DNA from: Kitasatospora herbaricolor
GTDB lineage: Bacteria; Actinomycetota; Actinomycetes; Streptomycetales; Streptomycetaceae
Direction: 5' to 3'
Assembly (NCBI RefSeq): GCF_030813695.1
Contig: NZ_JAUSVA010000002.1
Coordinates: forward strand, 6,843,501-6,907,500
Length of the DNA stretch: 64,000 bases
In this document: positions 25,316 through 33,763 of the stretch, in pieces
How the letters are laid out: each line of letters begins with the position of its first letter
Position numbering within the stretch: position 1 is the stretch's first letter
Notes under the pieces: generated by a model
Databases searched by the model: none
What the model was told of the DNA's origin: nothing
Seen by the model: only the letters and a program-made list of their open reading frames with translations
Made by a program: the position numbers and the translations under genes

Positions 25316-26458
25316 TCAGGGGCCCGCCGGCTCCCCGGCGGCGCCGTCCAGGCAGTGCACCTCGACCCGCTGCACCAGGTTGACGGCGAACCCGCCGCGG
25401 TTCCAGGGCTGCTCGAGCGGCTGGGTGCGGCCGCGGGCGTCGGTGGCCCGGGCGCTCAGCACATGCCGGCCCGGGGCGGCCGTCCAGCGGTGCCGCCAGT
25501 GCCGCCAGGCCCACGGGTGGCCGGCCTGCGGCGGGTCCAGCTCGGCCTCCCGCCAGCTGCCGCCGCCGTCCGCACTCACCTCCACCCTCGTCACCGGGGC
25601 GTGGCCGGACCACGCCCGGCCCTCCAGCCGAACCTCGCCGGGCCGCACCACCCGGACCCTGGACATGAAGTCCGGGAAGCCCGGCGGCAGCAGCAGGGCG
25701 CGGGGCGCGATCCGGGTGACCGGCTCGCCGGCCTCCTCGGACGCCTGCCGGAGCCGGTAGGCCACCGCCTGCTGGAAGCCGGTGAACGGACGGTCGGCCA
25801 GCGTGACGTCCCGCAGCCACTTCACGTGCGCCATCCCGTACCAGCCCGGGACGACCAGCCGCAGCGGGTGGCCGTGCTGCGGCGGCAGCGGCGCGCCGTT
25901 CATCGCGTACGCGACCAGCACCTCGGGATCGTCACCGGTGGCCACGGCCAGCGGGAGGCTGCGCCGGTAGTCCTGCTCGACCCCGCGCTCGACGCCGTGG
26001 TCGGCGCCGGTGAAGACCGCCTCCACCGCCGCCGGCCGGACGCCCGCCTCGGCCAGCAGCAGTCGCAGCGGCACCCCGGTCCACTCCGCCGTGCCTACCG
26101 CCTCGACCAGCCAGGGCTGGCTCACCGGGCGCGGGGAGAGCAGGGCCCGCCCGTTGCCGGCGCACTCCATGGTGACCCGCCGGGTGACCGCCGGCCGGGC
26201 CCGCAGGGCGTCCAGGTCCAGTACCAGCGGCTCGCGCACCGCACCGCCGACGGTCAGCCGCCAGCCGTCGGCGTCCGTGGCGGGGATGTCGTAGTGGGTC
26301 AGCACGTAGTGCAGTCCGGGCGGGGTGACGTCGTAGCGCAGCGCCTCCAGCGGCAGCCCGTGGTTGCGGGCCGCCAGCGCGAGCTCCTCGACGGTGACGC
26401 CCTCGTCCGGCCCGGCCACCCGGGCGGGTGCGCTCACCTCGCCGAGCCGTGCCGCCAT
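25316..26458 (-). CDS. Molybdopterin-dependent oxidoreductase, sulfite-oxidase family
   Basis: 380 residues, minus strand, ATG at 26458. The catalytic domain carries the molybdenum-ligand cysteine in VTMECAGNGRALL, then FTGADHGVERG and PLPPQHGHPLRLVVPGWYGMAHVKWL, all hallmarks of the sulfite oxidase/YedY superfamily. The C-terminal 110 residues form the Mo-co oxidoreductase dimerisation domain (VEVSADGGGSWREAELDPP). There is no haem domain and no Tat signal, so it is a cytoplasmic bacterial sulfite-oxidase-like enzyme; the substrate may be sulfite or another small oxo-acceptor. It is divergent from the MFS carrier at 26628. Confidence 0.9.
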   Translation of the reverse strand: MAARLGEVSAPARVAGPDEGVTVEELALAARNHGLPLEALRYDVTPPGLHYVLTHYDIPATDADGWRLTVGGAVREPLVLDLDALRARPAVTRRVTMECAGNGRALLSPRPVSQPWLVEAVGTAEWTGVPLRLLLAEAGVRPAAVEAVFTGADHGVERGVEQDYRRSLPLAVATGDDPEVLVAYAMNGAPLPPQHGHPLRLVVPGWYGMAHVKWLRDVTLADRPFTGFQQAVAYRLRQASEEAGEPVTRIAPRALLLPPGFPDFMSRVRVVRPGEVRLEGRAWSGHAPVTRVEVSADGGGSWREAELDPPQAGHPWAWRHWRHRWTAAPGRHVLSARATDARGRTQPLEQPWNRGGFAVNLVQRVEVHCLDGAAGEPAGP

Positions 26459-26627
26459 GGATCCATTCTCGCCTCGCGGGCCGGACGGCGCCCGGGGAAT
26501 CGCGGCGAAACGCGGACGATATCGGCCCTTGGCATCTTCTGGTGGTGAGCGGGCACCCAGAGGCCCGCGCTGCGGTGCGCGCGCCGCTTGCAGCGTGCGG
26601 CCACGTACCCGAGAGAGGTCGTGCCGG

Positions 26628-27974
26628 ATGGCATCTTCCCAGCTCAAGACCAGTGCGAGAGCCGACGTCACGGCGGCGGGCGGCTTCCGCGTGGTGGCTC
26701 CCGTGCTCGCGCTCTGCTGGCTGTCGGTCTTCTTCGACGGCATGGACGTCAACATCTACGGCGCCGTGATGCCGTACATGCTCAAGGACCACGGCCTCGG
26801 CCTCACCACCGGCGTGGCCGGCACCATCGGCAGCTGGACCACCTTCGGGATGCTGATCGGCGCCCTCGTCGCGGGCAGCGTCACGGACTGGCTCGGGCGC
26901 CGCCCGCTGCTCACCGTCAGCGTGCTGCTGTTCTCCGCCGGCTCGGCGGTCTGCGCGCTGGCGAACGGCGTGACCATGTTCGGGGCCGGCCGGTTCCTGG
27001 CCGGTCTCGGCCTCGGCGGGCTGATGCCGCTCTGCCTGGCGATGGTGATGGAGTTCGCGCCCAAGGGGAAGGTCGCGCTGGCCACCGGCGTGCTGATGAC
27101 CTCGTACCACTCGGGCGGGATGGCGGCCACCGGTCTGGGCCTGTCGATCGCGCCCTCGCACGGCTGGCGCTGGGTGTTCGCGGCGGGTGCCGCCCCTGCC
27201 CTGGTGGCGGTGCCGCTGCTGCTGCGCTTCCTGCCCGAGTCGCCGGCGGCGCTGCTGGCGGGCGGCCGTCGCGCCGAGGCGGACGCGGTGGCCGACCGCT
27301 ACGGGCTGGCCCGACCGGTGGCGCCCGAGTCGCGGGCGACCGGTGCCAAGGGCCGCTGGGAGTCGATCCTGGCGCTGTTCGGCCCGGGGTTCCGCTGGGC
27401 CACGCCGCTGCTGTGGGCGGCGTCCTTCTGCGGGCTGCTGCTGGTCTACGGGGTCAGCACCTGGCTTCCGCAGCTGATGCGTGCCTCGGGGTACGGCCTG
27501 ACCGACTCGGTGACCTTCCTGCTGGTGGTCAACGCGGGCGGGATCGTCGGGATGCTGTTCGCCGGCCGGATCGCCGACCGCTTCGGCCCGGCCAGGATCT
27601 CCGGTCTGTTCTTCGCCTTCACCGCCGTCGGCGTGGTGCTGCTCAACTCCCATCTGCCGCTGGCCGCCACCTATGTGATGGTCGGTGTCACCGGCGTCTG
27701 GCTGTTCAGCGCCCAGACGATGGTCTACGCCGCCGCCAACGCGATCTACAGCTCGGACAAGCGGGCCACCGGCCTCGGCTGGGTCACCGGGGTCGGCCGG
27801 TTCGGCGCGGTGGTCGGGCCCTCGCTGGCGGGCAGCCTGGTCGCGGGGGGCCGGCAGGACCTGGGCTTCACCGCCTTCGCGGTGGCCGGCGTGCTCGGCG
27901 CCGTCCTGGTCACCCTGGCCCAGTTCGCCGCGCGGATCGGTGCCCGCCGGCCGGTCGTCGCCGCGGCGGTCTGA
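26628..27974 (+). CDS. MFS transporter, aromatic acid:H+ symporter-like
   Basis: 448 residues from ATG 26628, with GAGAGAGG about 8 bases upstream; the frame is open further upstream but overlaps the divergent promoter. Twelve membrane segments are apparent. The signature FFDGMDVNIYGAVMPYML in helix 1 matches the aromatic acid:H+ symporter (PcaK/BenK) family, and GSVTDWLGRRPLL is the MFS loop 2-3 motif. An alpha/beta hydrolase follows 207 bases downstream. That pair suggests uptake and use of an aromatic or ester compound, but the substrate cannot be read from sequence. Confidence 0.87.
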   Translation: MASSQLKTSARADVTAAGGFRVVAPVLALCWLSVFFDGMDVNIYGAVMPYMLKDHGLGLTTGVAGTIGSWTTFGMLIGALVAGSVTDWLGRRPLLTVSVLLFSAGSAVCALANGVTMFGAGRFLAGLGLGGLMPLCLAMVMEFAPKGKVALATGVLMTSYHSGGMAATGLGLSIAPSHGWRWVFAAGAAPALVAVPLLLRFLPESPAALLAGGRRAEADAVADRYGLARPVAPESRATGAKGRWESILALFGPGFRWATPLLWAASFCGLLLVYGVSTWLPQLMRASGYGLTDSVTFLLVVNAGGIVGMLFAGRIADRFGPARISGLFFAFTAVGVVLLNSHLPLAATYVMVGVTGVWLFSAQTMVYAAANAIYSSDKRATGLGWVTGVGRFGAVVGPSLAGSLVAGGRQDLGFTAFAVAGVLGAVLVTLAQFAARIGARRPVVAAAV

Positions 27975-28181
27975 GCGTCCGCCCGTCCGTCCGCCCGTTC
28001 TGCTGTCCCTGTGACGGCCGGGCGGCCGGGGGCCGCGTGGTGGGCGGCCGGGTGTGGCGACGGTGGTGACGTTCCGTCGTGCCGCCGGTACGTCCGGCGA
28101 CGACGGGCGGTTGGTGCGGGCCGCCGCGGGGGAGAGGTCCCTGCGGCAAGCCCACTCCACCACCACCGGAGGAAAAGCCTC

Positions 28182-28937
28182 ATGACGGTCGATCACCGCC
28201 TCGTCGGCACCGGACCGAACCGGGTCGTCGTCCTGCACGACTGGTTCGGCACCAGCGCGGGCTGGGGCCCGTTCCTGGACTACCTGGACGGCTCCGCCTT
28301 CAGCTACGCCTTCCTCGACTACCGGGGGTACGGCGAGCGGGCGGACGTGGCCGGCGACTACACGCTGGCCGAGATCGCCGGGGACGTCCTGGCGCTCGCG
28401 GACCGGCTCGGCTGGGAGCGGTTCTCGCTGGTCGGGCACTCGATGGGCGGCAAGGCGGCGCAGCGGGTGCTGGCCGAGGCGCCGCACCGGGTGCGCAAGC
28501 TGGTCGGCGTCGCGCCAGTGCCGGCCTCCGCGTACCCCCTGGAGGGCGACGCCCACGACCTGTTCCACGGGGCCGCCGAGCGGCCGGCCAACCGGCGGGC
28601 CATCCTCGACCTGGTCACCGGCAACCGGGCGGGCGCGGTCTGGCTGGACCGGATGACCGCGCAGTCCCTGGCGACCAGCCGCAAGGAGGCCTTCGCGGCC
28701 TACCTGGCCGACTGGACCACGCTGGACTTCGCCGCCAAGGTGGCCGGCAGCAGGCTGCCCGTGAAGGTCTTCGTGGGCGAGCACGACGTGGCGCTGGGCG
28801 AGCCCGTGATGCGGGCCACCTGGCTGGCCCACTACCCGGACGCGGAACTGGAGACGCTGGCGGGCTCCGGCCACTACCCGATGTACGAGGTGCCGGTCGC
28901 GTTCGCGGCCGCGCTGGAGGACTTCCTGGCCGGCTGA
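28182..28937 (+). CDS. Alpha/beta hydrolase
   Basis: 251 residues, ATG 28182 after CACCGGAGGAAAA. The nucleophile elbow is GHSMGG in FSLVGHSMGGKAAQRVL, the acid is Asp in VFVGEHDVALG and the catalytic histidine is in GSGHYPMYEVP. The oxyanion region is HDWFGTSAGWGPF. Length and motifs fit soluble esterase/haloperoxidase-like hydrolases. It follows an aromatic-acid-type MFS carrier in the same direction and may act on the imported compound. A hairpin terminator follows. Confidence 0.88.
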   Translation: MTVDHRLVGTGPNRVVVLHDWFGTSAGWGPFLDYLDGSAFSYAFLDYRGYGERADVAGDYTLAEIAGDVLALADRLGWERFSLVGHSMGGKAAQRVLAEAPHRVRKLVGVAPVPASAYPLEGDAHDLFHGAAERPANRRAILDLVTGNRAGAVWLDRMTAQSLATSRKEAFAAYLADWTTLDFAAKVAGSRLPVKVFVGEHDVALGEPVMRATWLAHYPDAELETLAGSGHYPMYEVPVAFAAALEDFLAG

Positions 28938-29001
28938 CGCGTGGGGGCGGGCGGCGCGGGCCCGGGGGCGTGCTGGCCGGGGCGCCCGCGCACACGTACG
29001 C

Positions 29002-29047
29002 CCGCCCCCTCCCCTTCACCCGGCGTTCGGGAGAGGGGAGGGGGCGG
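29002..29047. terminator. Hairpin between convergent genes
   Basis: A perfect 14-bp inverted repeat (29002-29015 with 29034-29047) separated by 18 bases lies between the alpha/beta hydrolase (+) and the membrane protein (-). It is positioned as a bidirectional terminator. Confidence 0.7.
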
Positions 29048-29075
29048 ACGTGGACGCGAGCGCCCCGGGCCGAGG

Positions 29076-30053
29076 TCAGGCCGGGTCGGAGGGGCCGGTG
29101 GTCCGGACCCGGCGGGCGAGCCGGACCGCCCCGGCCACCGCCAGGGCCGTGCCGAGCGGGGCCGCACAGGCTCCCGCGTACTCGAGCAAGGGGCGCAGAC
29201 GCGCCGGCGGGTCGAAGGCGGCGACCGTGATGAGGGGCATCAGCCAGGGCAGTGTCCCGAGCCCGACGCCCACGGCCCGGAGCAGGTCGGTCCGGCGGCC
29301 GGACAGCCGGCTCAGCAGGACCGGCGCCGTCACCGTGCCGAGCCAGATCGGCAGCAGGCCCAGCATGGTCAGCGGCATGTACTGGGCCGCGTACCGACCG
29401 GCCGCGATCATGGGGACGGCGACGGCGAGCGCGAGTCCGGCCATCTCCCACCGACCCCGCTGCGAGACGTCCACCAGTCCGGCCGGTGCGAGCAGCACCA
29501 CCGTGCCGACCAGGGCCGTGCCGGCCATCTGCCCCGCCATGTACGGGTACAGCCCGCCCAGGCTCAGCACGCCGGCACCGAGCAGGGCGGCCGCCACCCC
29601 CACGATCCGGGCGGCCCGCCAACGGCCGGTCACGGCGATCCCGAGGGCGAGCAGCCACGGCACGGTGAGGGCCACCTGGAAGACCGCGGTCAGCACGGCG
29701 TAGCCGAGGCCGAGGTTCGGGTAGGGGTACCGGATCCGGTGGACCAGCTCGCGCAGCTCGGGCAGCAGGACGACCAGGGCGCAGCCGGCCGCGAGCGCGA
29801 GCGCGACCGGTGCCGCACCGGCCAGGACGCGACCGGCCGGGTCGGTGGGGCCGATCCGCAGCCGCAGCCGCAGGGCATGGGTGGCGAGGTCGCGGTACTC
29901 CCGGAGCACCGCACGCCGTGGCCGGCCCTCGGTGGCCTCGGCGAAGGTGCTGCAGATGTCGTCGCCGTGCGCGGAGCGGTACCGGGCGGGGTAGAGGCCG
30001 ATCAGCAGACGGCCCGGCCGCGGGGCGCCGGGGCCGGTCGTGACGTCGTTCAT
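29076..30053 (-). CDS. Multi-pass membrane protein paired with a PadR regulator
   Basis: 325 residues, minus strand, ATG at 30053. The N-terminal 60 residues (RLLIGLYPARYRSAHGDDICSTFAEATEG) form the short cytoplasmic domain common at the start of PadR-linked permease-like proteins. About eight to nine hydrophobic segments follow (for example VLAGAAPVALALAAGCALVVLL and MAGLALAVAVPMIAAGRYA). Its start overlaps the stop of the PadR gene by four bases, so regulator and membrane protein are co-translated. Pairs of this kind often act in drug or envelope-stress responses; the actual function is unknown. Confidence 0.75.
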   Translation of the reverse strand: MNDVTTGPGAPRPGRLLIGLYPARYRSAHGDDICSTFAEATEGRPRRAVLREYRDLATHALRLRLRIGPTDPAGRVLAGAAPVALALAAGCALVVLLPELRELVHRIRYPYPNLGLGYAVLTAVFQVALTVPWLLALGIAVTGRWRAARIVGVAAALLGAGVLSLGGLYPYMAGQMAGTALVGTVVLLAPAGLVDVSQRGRWEMAGLALAVAVPMIAAGRYAAQYMPLTMLGLLPIWLGTVTAPVLLSRLSGRRTDLLRAVGVGLGTLPWLMPLITVAAFDPPARLRPLLEYAGACAAPLGTALAVAGAVRLARRVRTTGPSDPA

Positions 30054-30397
30054 GAGGTCGCTCCCGTCGGCCGTGGTCGCAGGGCGCCCAGCCGGCGTTC
30101 GGCCTCGGCGGCGGCGGCCCTGAGGCGCCTGGCCTCCTGCGCCAGCACGTCCTGCCCCTGGCCGGTCAGGGCGAAGGTGCGGCGCAGCCGTCCGCTGACC
30201 ACCTCCTCGCTCTCGATCCGCACCAGGCCCTGCTGGAGCAGCCGGTCCAGGGCGGTGTAGAGCGTGCCGGTGCTGAGGCGGCTGTGGCCGCCCGAGATGG
30301 CCAGCACCTCTTGGATGATCGCGTAGCCGTGCCGGGGGGCGTCGGCCAGGGCGGTGAGTACGAGCCTGGTCGGCTCCTGTAATTGACGGTCGGTCAT
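30050..30397 (-). CDS. PadR-family transcriptional regulator
   Basis: 115 residues, minus strand. The PadR winged helix is clear: TRLVLTALADAPRHGYAIIQEV, GTLYTALDRLLQQGLVRIESE and the wing GRLRRTFALTGQGQ. A C-terminal helix (EARRLRAAAAEAERRLGAL) provides dimerisation. It overlaps the downstream membrane-protein gene by four bases and probably represses their common promoter. Confidence 0.92.
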   Translation of the reverse strand: MTDRQLQEPTRLVLTALADAPRHGYAIIQEVLAISGGHSRLSTGTLYTALDRLLQQGLVRIESEEVVSGRLRRTFALTGQGQDVLAQEARRLRAAAAEAERRLGALRPRPTGATS

Positions 30398-30541
30398 GCG
30401 AGGAGCTTAGAGCGACGATCGCCATATGTCGATGGCCGGACGGTTGGTGAGGCCGGCAGGTCGCTGCGGCCGGAGTGCGCCGGTCGCGCCGGATCCCGGG
30501 CGGTGGCCGGCGGCAGTCCCTGCTGTGCGACGCTGTCCCGC

Positions 30542-31021
30542 ATGGGGAACGTGACGGTTCGTGGACCGGCCCTGCCCGCGCTGCTGACCTCCCTGCTCGG
30601 CCGGGGCCGGTGGCGGCATCCGGGTGAGGCCACGCTGGCCGAGGTCGTGCCGTGGTTCGAGAGCCCGCTCAGCTTCCTGCCCGGTGCGGTGGCGATGGGG
30701 CGGGAGTCCCGTTCGATGGACATGTTCGCCGACGACCCGTCCTACGACTTCTTCCGGGAGGCGCGCGGCAGCGCCCGCGCGACGCCGGTGGAACTGCCCT
30801 GGCTGGACGTGGAGCAGGCGGTCCTCATCGCGGTGAACCGCGTCCCCGGGGACGACGTCGCGCTGGCGCTGGACTACCGCACCGACCCGGCGGACCCCCG
30901 TGTCGTGGGCAGCGACTTCTGGACGGACCCGCGGCTGTGCAGTTGGCGCACGGTGTCACCCGCCTTCTCCGCCTTCGCCGTCGACCTGGGCCTCCTGGCC
31001 CCGGACGAGGCCCGCCGCTGA
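30542..31021 (+). CDS. Unknown protein, possibly SMI1/KNR4-like
   Basis: 159 residues from ATG 30542 (a GTG at 30551 is an alternative). Good third-position GC supports a real gene. The C-terminal part, with ALDYRTDPADPRVVGSDFW followed by WRTVSPAFSAFAVDLGL, is reminiscent of SMI1/KNR4 (SUKH) proteins, where a short acidic beta hairpin precedes a 'WR.VA..F..FL..LGL' helix. SUKH members often act as toxin-immunity proteins, but no toxin gene is beside it. The assignment is tentative. It is flanked by the PadR pair (divergent) and a maleylpyruvate-isomerase-like gene (convergent). Confidence 0.6.
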   Translation: MGNVTVRGPALPALLTSLLGRGRWRHPGEATLAEVVPWFESPLSFLPGAVAMGRESRSMDMFADDPSYDFFREARGSARATPVELPWLDVEQAVLIAVNRVPGDDVALALDYRTDPADPRVVGSDFWTDPRLCSWRTVSPAFSAFAVDLGLLAPDEARR

Positions 31022-31121
31022 CTGCGGATCGCACGAGCCGGGGCGGCCGCGCCAGCTCGCCCGTCCGGGCGCACCCCCGCCCCGGGCACGACCGGGTGGG
31101 GTGCCGGCCCCCGACGAAGCG

Positions 31122-31796
31122 CTACGCGGGGCGGGGGCTGCTGTACCAGCGCCAGCCGGTCCGGCGGGCGCGGCCGGGCAGGTCGGCCCGGCCGGTGGCC
31201 CAGAGCAGGGCGGGCCAGGGGTCGACGTCCCCGGGGACGTCGGGGAACAACCGGGCCAGGGCCCGGGCGCAGAGCTCGGGGGGCGGGGCCCAGACCAGGC
31301 CCAGGCCCGCCGCCAGGTCGTGGGTGTGCACCAGGGTCTCCACCACGCCCATCGCGGCGAAGCCCTCCGGGTCCGCGATCCCGTAGCCGTGGTAGGCGCG
31401 GACCTCGGCCGGCGCGGTGCGCACCATGGCGACCAGCAGCGCGCCGCACGCCTCCAGCACCTGCAGGGTGCCCTCGGGGCCGGCCGCCCGGTCGGCGTGC
31501 ACGGCGTTCGCGGGGCCGGCGGGGCTGCGGCGTTCCCAGACGAAGGGCACCTCGCCGGTCAGTGGCGGCTGCCGGGGGCCCAGTTGGACGGCGTAGGCGA
31601 AGAGGTCGTCGGCGAGGTGCTCGGCGGTCTCCCAGCAGTCCCAGGTGAGGGACCCGGCCGGGGCGTCCCAGTCGCCGGCCGTGGGCGCCCCGCGAAGGAC
31701 GCCCACGGCGAGCTGTACGGCGCGGTCCACGTCGTCCGCGGTGACGGGGGACCGGGGGGATTCGGGTGCGCTGGCACCGGAGGCGGCACTGGACAT
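31122..31796 (-). CDS. Maleylpyruvate isomerase/DinB-like (mycothiol-dependent) protein
   Basis: 224 residues, minus strand, ATG at 31796. The N-terminal DinB-type bundle has LTWDCWETAEHLADDLFAYAVQL, where WxxxxxxxHL is the usual first metal-site helix. VVETLVHTHDLAAGLGL provides the second HxxD-like site. These match the mycothiol-dependent maleylpyruvate isomerase family, widespread in actinobacteria. Substrate unknown; a thiol-dependent isomerase or transferase acting on reactive compounds is likely. Confidence 0.78.
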   Translation of the reverse strand: MSSAASGASAPESPRSPVTADDVDRAVQLAVGVLRGAPTAGDWDAPAGSLTWDCWETAEHLADDLFAYAVQLGPRQPPLTGEVPFVWERRSPAGPANAVHADRAAGPEGTLQVLEACGALLVAMVRTAPAEVRAYHGYGIADPEGFAAMGVVETLVHTHDLAAGLGLVWAPPPELCARALARLFPDVPGDVDPWPALLWATGRADLPGRARRTGWRWYSSPRPA

Positions 31797-31847
31797 GGCC
31801 CGACCGTACCGCGCGGACGGGCCGTCAGGGGGTTCCCGGCGGGGTGG

Positions 31848-32753
31848 TCAGCGGCGCCGGTCCGGGGCGGCGGCGCCGGCCACCAGGTCGGCGCCGATGA
31901 TCCGGGCCGCCCGGCGGACCTGTTTGCGCAGGTCGGCCACGGCCGTCGCGGTCTCCTCCGGGAAGGACCGCGCGGCTGTGGCGGGCAGCGTGTCGGGCAG
32001 GTCCCGCAGGGCCGCCCGCAGCACGCCGGCCAGCCGTTCCAGGTCCCCGAGCGCCAGCCGGCCCTCCTCCTGGTCCACGGTGGGCGGCTCGGCCGGGGCG
32101 GCCGGCTCCTCCTCCCACTGCAGCGCGGCCGCCGGCGCGTAGCCGAGTTCGGTCCGGGCCGCCGTCAGCGCCTTGGCGGTCGGCCGCCCGCCGCCGGCCA
32201 TCGCCTTCTCCACCACCTCCCGTACCTGCTCGGGCCCGCGTTCGCGCAGCACCGGGACCAGCACCCGGGCCTGCGACTCGCGGAGCACGATGTTGCCAAA
32301 AGCCGGATTTGGCAACAGCGCTGCCTGGACCGGGATCATCTCCAGCAACCGGTGGGCGTAGGACCGCGACAGGTTCCAGCGCTCGGTCAGGTACTCCTCC
32401 CAGGTGGCGTGGCTGGCCCGGTAGAGCCGCCGGTCGTGGATCTCCCACAGGGCGGGGCCGGCGTCCGCCGCGAACCTGGTGTGCGCGGCCTGCTTGTCCG
32501 CCTCGAACTGGGCCTCGGCCTGCCGGATCGCGTCGACCCCCCGGTCCTGCGCGGCGGCGACCCGTTCCTCCAGTTCGGCCAGCGTGCAGCCGGCCAGCGA
32601 ACCGGCCGGCCGACCCGCCGCGCCGAGGGACGCGCCCGCCCCCGGGCCCGCCTCGGGGTGCCGCCGCCCGGGCCGGTTGCCGATCATCAGGGTCTCGGGC
32701 CCGGCCAGCTTGGCGGCGCTGTCGGGACGCTGGAGCCGTGGACGCTCGTTCAT
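31848..32753 (-). CDS. ParB-like partition/DNA-binding protein
   Basis: 301 residues, minus strand, ATG at 32753, overlapping the stop of the ParA gene by four bases (ATGA). It lacks the canonical ParB N-terminal CTPase motif. Instead it has a long alpha-helical segment (LAELEERVAAAQDRGVDAIRQAEAQFEADKQAAH) and then a helix-turn-helix region, LYRASHATWEEYLTERWNLSRSYAHRLLEMI, of the type seen in plasmid partition and phage regulators. VREVVEKAMAGGGRPTAKAL is a basic DNA-contact candidate. Within the coding sequence lies an AT-rich perfect inverted repeat (32292-32316). With ParA it forms an orphan partition-type pair distinct from the usual chromosomal parAB. Confidence 0.75.
   Translation of the reverse strand: MNERPRLQRPDSAAKLAGPETLMIGNRPGRRHPEAGPGAGASLGAAGRPAGSLAGCTLAELEERVAAAQDRGVDAIRQAEAQFEADKQAAHTRFAADAGPALWEIHDRRLYRASHATWEEYLTERWNLSRSYAHRLLEMIPVQAALLPNPAFGNIVLRESQARVLVPVLRERGPEQVREVVEKAMAGGGRPTAKALTAARTELGYAPAAALQWEEEPAAPAEPPTVDQEEGRLALGDLERLAGVLRAALRDLPDTLPATAARSFPEETATAVADLRKQVRRAARIIGADLVAGAAAPDRRR
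32292..32316. repeat. AT-rich 9-bp inverted repeat inside the ParB-like gene (candidate partition site)
   Basis: GTTGCCAAA and TTTGGCAAC flank a 7-base spacer, a perfect 9-bp-armed palindrome. It forces the codons TTG CCA AAT CCG GCT TTT GGC AAC, which are unusual for this genome's strong GC3 preference. This suggests the DNA itself, not only the protein, is under selection. It does not match the canonical chromosomal parS. Confidence 0.6.
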
Positions 32754-33541
32754 GCGGCGACCTCCATGAGCTTCCTGACCTGCGCGGCCAGCTTGTCGAA
32801 GTCCTCCGCGACCTCCCGGGCGGGGGCCGTGCGGAGCGAGCGGAGCGGGGCGACCGAGTCCGCGGCGGCCTTGACCACCGCCCGCTCCCGGATGTGCGGC
32901 GCCCAGACCAGGCCGGGGAAGCACTCGTCGAGTCCGGCGATCTGGAAGTCGTGCACGCCGAGCCCGGAGCGGACCCGGGAGGGCACCACCCCGGCCACCC
33001 GCAGCCGGGGGTTGTTGAGGTCGTCGGCGTGGTCCCGGACGAAGTTCAGCACCCGCACCGCGCCCTCGATCCCGTCGAACTCGGGCTCGGCCACGATCAG
33101 CACCACATCGGCGGCGACCATCGCGAGCTGGGTCAGGTGGCCCAGCGACGGCGGACAGTCGAGCAGCGTGACCCGCCGGTCGTCGCAGCCGGCCAGGGCC
33201 CGCTTGAGCCGTTTCACCGCGCCGACCGTGCCGGCCTCGGAGATCCGGTTCTCCAGCTCGAACCTGGCCGGCAGCACCCTGATCCGCTCGCTGTACACAC
33301 CGCCCCAGCCGCAGGGCACGTAGGCGTCCCGGGCGGCGCCCAGGGCGTCGCACTTGATCGCCTCGCTGATGGTCATCTGGTCGGCGGCAGGGCGCGCCGC
33401 CAGCCGCCGCGAGGCGTTCCCCTGCGGGTCCACGTCGGCGACGTCCACCAGCTCACCCGCCTCGGCCAGCGCGGCGGCCAGATTCACCACCATCGCCGAC
33501 TTCCCGGACCCGCCTTTGTTCTGACATACTGCGATCCGCAT
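32750..33541 (-). CDS. ParA-family ATPase
   Basis: 263 residues, minus strand, starting at ATG 33541, chosen because GGAGGAGG lies about 7 bases upstream; an in-frame ATG at 33601 is an alternative. The deviant Walker A is QNKGGSGKSAMVVNLA, Walker A' is DVDPQGNAS and Walker B is VTLLDCPPSLGHL, all of ParA/Soj type. It is upstream of and overlaps the ParB-like gene. Role: ATP-driven positioning of a nucleoprotein complex; what it partitions is not evident because no replication genes are nearby. Confidence 0.9.
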   Translation of the reverse strand: MRIAVCQNKGGSGKSAMVVNLAAALAEAGELVDVADVDPQGNASRRLAARPAADQMTISEAIKCDALGAARDAYVPCGWGGVYSERIRVLPARFELENRISEAGTVGAVKRLKRALAGCDDRRVTLLDCPPSLGHLTQLAMVAADVVLIVAEPEFDGIEGAVRVLNFVRDHADDLNNPRLRVAGVVPSRVRSGLGVHDFQIAGLDECFPGLVWAPHIRERAVVKAAADSVAPLRSLRTAPAREVAEDFDKLAAQVRKLMEVAA

Positions 33542-33763
33542 CCGTGGCCTCCTCCGCTCCACTCCGGCCACCGTGAGAGGCCGTGCTCGCAGAGTAGTCA
33601 TCTCATCGCCCTGTGCTACCGACGATCGCCCGTCCGGGCCGAGGTGCACCCGGACGGCGGCGTCGCCGTCCGGGCCCGGGGCCCCGGGCGGCAGCGGCGT
33701 GACGGCGCGGCCGGCGGTGGCCGGGCCGGCGGCCGTGGGCCGTACGGCGCTGCGGCCTCCGGT

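Noticed and set aside
31848..33541. Chromosomal parAB locus marking oriC
   Set aside because: The ParB lacks the canonical motif, no GTTTCACGTGAAAC-type parS was noticed, and no dnaA, gidB or recF-type neighbours are present.
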